Shown here: positions 62,291 to 64,000 of the stretch, one piece after another | How positions within the stretch are numbered: position 1 is the stretch's first letter | Layout of the letters: the number at the start of each line of letters is the position of its first letter | Origin: Euglena gracilis | Taxonomy: Eukaryota > Euglenida > Euglenophyceae > Euglenales | Assembly (NCBI GenBank): GCA_039621445.1 | Contig: CP154955.1 | Span: 57,258,619-57,322,618 of the forward strand | DNA length: 64,000 nucleotides | Direction: 5' to 3' | The notes under the pieces: generated by a model | What the model was told of the DNA's origin: nothing | What the model saw: the letters and a program-made list of their open reading frames with translations, nothing else | Databases searched by the model: none | Program-made: the position numbers and the translations under genes

Positions 62291-62302
62291 CGCCTTGAAT
62301 GG

Positions 62303-64000
62303 TTGCAGCGTCTTGCTGCACGGCCCGAAGGAGCCCCCTCACCCTTGATGACCTTGACCCCCTTTGACCCCATTCACCGGCTCCTCGAGGACATGCTGTC
62401 CCCATGGAGATTGCCCCCTTGCGCTGCGGCTGCGCGGTGGGACGACCCGGCTTTGGAGGCGACTGTCTTGTGGGCGATGAGCTCCAAGGCACGCAACCGC
62501 CGACAGCACGCCCTGCATGGGATCCCCCGCGGAGACCGCCTCGGGGTTCGCCGAACTCCCACACCCGCGTCTGCCTTGCGCTTGGAGCCGCGGCAGCTGC
62601 AGGAGCTTCAGCTGGCGGCGAGTCTACGCGCTGCCGGCTGGACCCTACCCGCCTCAGTTGCCCCCGATGCGGCGGTCCGCGTGTACGACACGCGGCTGGA
62701 CTCGGAGTGGCTCCGAGGGCTGGCCCGAGACCTCGAGTCCGGCCAGATGGTGGATCTGCAGGGCCTGCGAGTAGTCGGTGGCGATTTCGCTTCTGGACCG
62801 GATGTCATGGATGCCGACGCCTTGCAGACGTCGGTGGCCCGGCCCTGGGGCCCCGGTGGGGCCCATCTGCTGCTGGTGCTACCGCGCCCCCACTTTGAGA
62901 AGTGGCTGGAACGGGTGCGGTTGCAGATCCCGTTGGAAGACGCCGCGTCCGTCGTCGCCGTCCTCGCGGTGGTGGAACGCCGGCGATGCCCAGCCGAGCT
63001 GAACGCGGACACCCTCCGCAACCTCCTCCCCCAGGCCGTCGCCTTCTTCGACGACCCGCAGCTGGCCGTGGACGTCGTCGCCGTGGGCGAGCGGGCCCCC
63101 ATCCGCCGCGTGCTTGCGGACTCCAGGCAGCTCCCCCCGCCGTCTGGGAATCCGCGTTCCTTCGCCGGAATAAGGTCCTCATGGCCCTGCGGGTGCGCCG
63201 TGCTGGCGCCGACCGCCCCTTGCTGCGCGGTACGTGGATCCGCGGACAGATCCCCGAAGCTGAGTCCTCTGCCGTGGAGCTCCTGCGGGTGGAGTTTGTA
63301 GCACCCCCGACGACCCGCCAGCGACAGGTAGAACGCGAAGCTCGCCGGGGTTTGGAGAAGCTGGCCGGGGCGATGGGCCTCGGCTTCGGCCCGGCACACC
63401 GCCTACAACAAGTGCAGCTGACCCACGGGGGCTTGGCGGCCGTCCTGGCCGTGCCGCGGGCCGAGGCTGCGCGGTGGCTGCGCGGCTCTGGATGCGCTGG
63501 GGTGTTCCTGCGGCCCTTCTGGACGGCTGACACCTCCCTGGCACTCGATCGCGCCAACTTCAACCTGGTGTGGCTCCGCGGGCGCCGGGCGGGTGCGGCG
63601 GCTTTGTGGGTGAGGCTCCACGACATGGAGGGCTTCGCGGGCCTGCTACCCTCGGAAAAGGACGTAGTCGTCCGCATCGTCCGAGGTCCCGGTAGGGCGG
63701 AGCTGGAAGCGCAGATCCGCTTCCTCCCCGGTGACGCGAAGGCCAACATCAACGTCCCCGTCCGTGGTGCGGCCTGGTGGCGGCTCGGCTCCCTGGAGGA
63801 CGCCGACGTCTTCCAGTTGCCGGCGCTGCTCGCCCAGCTGGGTTTGCAGCCGCTGCAGACACGCCTCGCCGCCGCCTGGCCGTTCCGCCGAGCGGCTTTT
63901 GTCCAAGCGGTGGGCACCCCGGCGAAATTCTTCTTCGACACGGGCGGATGGGGACGGTCATGCGCCGTGCGGCTCACCCCGGCATCTTCCCTGCCGCGTT
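62303..64000 (+). pseudogene. Plus-strand ORF of unknown family, frameshifted once, open at the window end
   Basis: Frame 62303-63140 reads a GC-rich protein with no recognised domain (LHGIPRGDRLGVRRTP, ARPWGPGGAHLLLVLPRPHF). Near 63135-63150, at a C-run, the coding sense moves to the frame that contains ATG 63181. This frame is open to the end of the window (ESAFLRRNKVLMALRVRRAG, LRGTWIRGQIPEAESSAVEL, ATP-free, Cys-poor). Repeated Arg/Trp/Leu-rich blocks (VLAVPRAEAARWLRG, VFLRPFWTADTSLALDRANF) suggest a duplicated fold. It abuts and probably truncates element E. It may be a first ORF of another retroelement, for example a LINE; this is a guess. Confidence 0.4.

Larger units (their letters stand above)
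52340..62300 (-). mobile_element. Element E: GC-rich Ty3/gypsy element with methyltransferase and chromodomain, decayed
   Basis: Minus-strand order: Gag (to 60331), methyltransferase, protease, RT, RNase H, integrase, chromodomain (~55.3 kb), then a long Pro/Ala-rich region to ~52.4 kb. The integrase and Gag resemble B and D, and its methyltransferase is of the same compact type as in B. GC content is clearly higher than in B and C. Frameshifts are common. LTRs were not identified: the 5' part is cut near 62300, where an ORF of the opposite strand begins, and the 3' end is obscured by simple repeats. Confidence 0.7.

Noticed and set aside
1-64000. Dinoflagellate spliced-leader relics
   Set aside because: Words related to the spliced leader were looked for by eye and none was convincing, so the organism assignment rests on other, weaker points.

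Overview
The window is a nuclear, repeat-packed eukaryotic segment made almost entirely of nested retrotransposons. No conventional host gene, rRNA or tRNA gene was recognised. The best guess for the source is a dinoflagellate or a similar large-genome protist. This rests on three things: very long, intronless retroelement ORFs; Gly-Lys (KGKG) tails on Gag proteins; and cytosine methyltransferases inside retroelements, which have been reported from Symbiodinium and Klebsormidium. No dinoflagellate spliced-leader relic was seen, so the assignment is tentative.

Layout. 1-82: edge of an LTR of family C, minus strand. 83-6960: two DIRS-like elements (RT-RNase H plus tyrosine recombinase) arranged tail to tail; the second has a deletion. 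7-8.8 kb: tandem and inverted repeats. 8865-42690: element B, a Ty3/gypsy element on the minus strand with ~1.09 kb LTRs and the order Gag, UAG, DNA cytosine methyltransferase (MTase), protease, RT, RNase H, integrase. B is decayed. It contains a Gag-plus-chromodomain deletion derivative (D, about 11.7-15.8 kb, ends unresolved). It was also split within its Gag region by element C (24845-41405, plus strand). C is a 16.6 kb, nearly intact chromovirus-like Ty3/gypsy element with almost identical 315 bp LTRs, a 5 bp target duplication, a PBS matching initiator tRNA-Met, a PPT, and an extra 1840-codon ORF behind pol. 42.7-52.3 kb: DIRS terminal relics, a short non-autonomous LTR element (45569-47140), a coiled-coil Gag-like fragment and a family of ~30 bp palindromes. 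52.3-62.3 kb: element E, a GC-rich relative of B on the minus strand (Gag, MTase, protease, RT, integrase, chromodomain, then a long Pro/Ala-rich tail region). 62.3-64 kb: a plus-strand ORF of unknown family that abuts E.

How the parts work together. In B and E a phage/large-virus-type cytosine-5 methyltransferase lies between Gag and protease. In B it is in frame with Gag across a single UAG, so readthrough would yield Gag-MTase-protease. In D and E the peptide after the Gag stop is conserved and lies over a GC-rich hairpin. In C the Gag/protease border is a UAG three bases ahead of a 13 bp stem-loop. Stop-codon readthrough at the gag-pol border therefore looks like a shared expression strategy. 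Element C also carries dozens of short perfect hairpins whose stems differ but whose loops are the same few words (TATTCG, TATTAC, ATGAA, GATATC).

The most unusual items are the methyltransferase-bearing gypsy elements, the readthrough signals, the hairpin family of C and the 1840-codon ORF of C.
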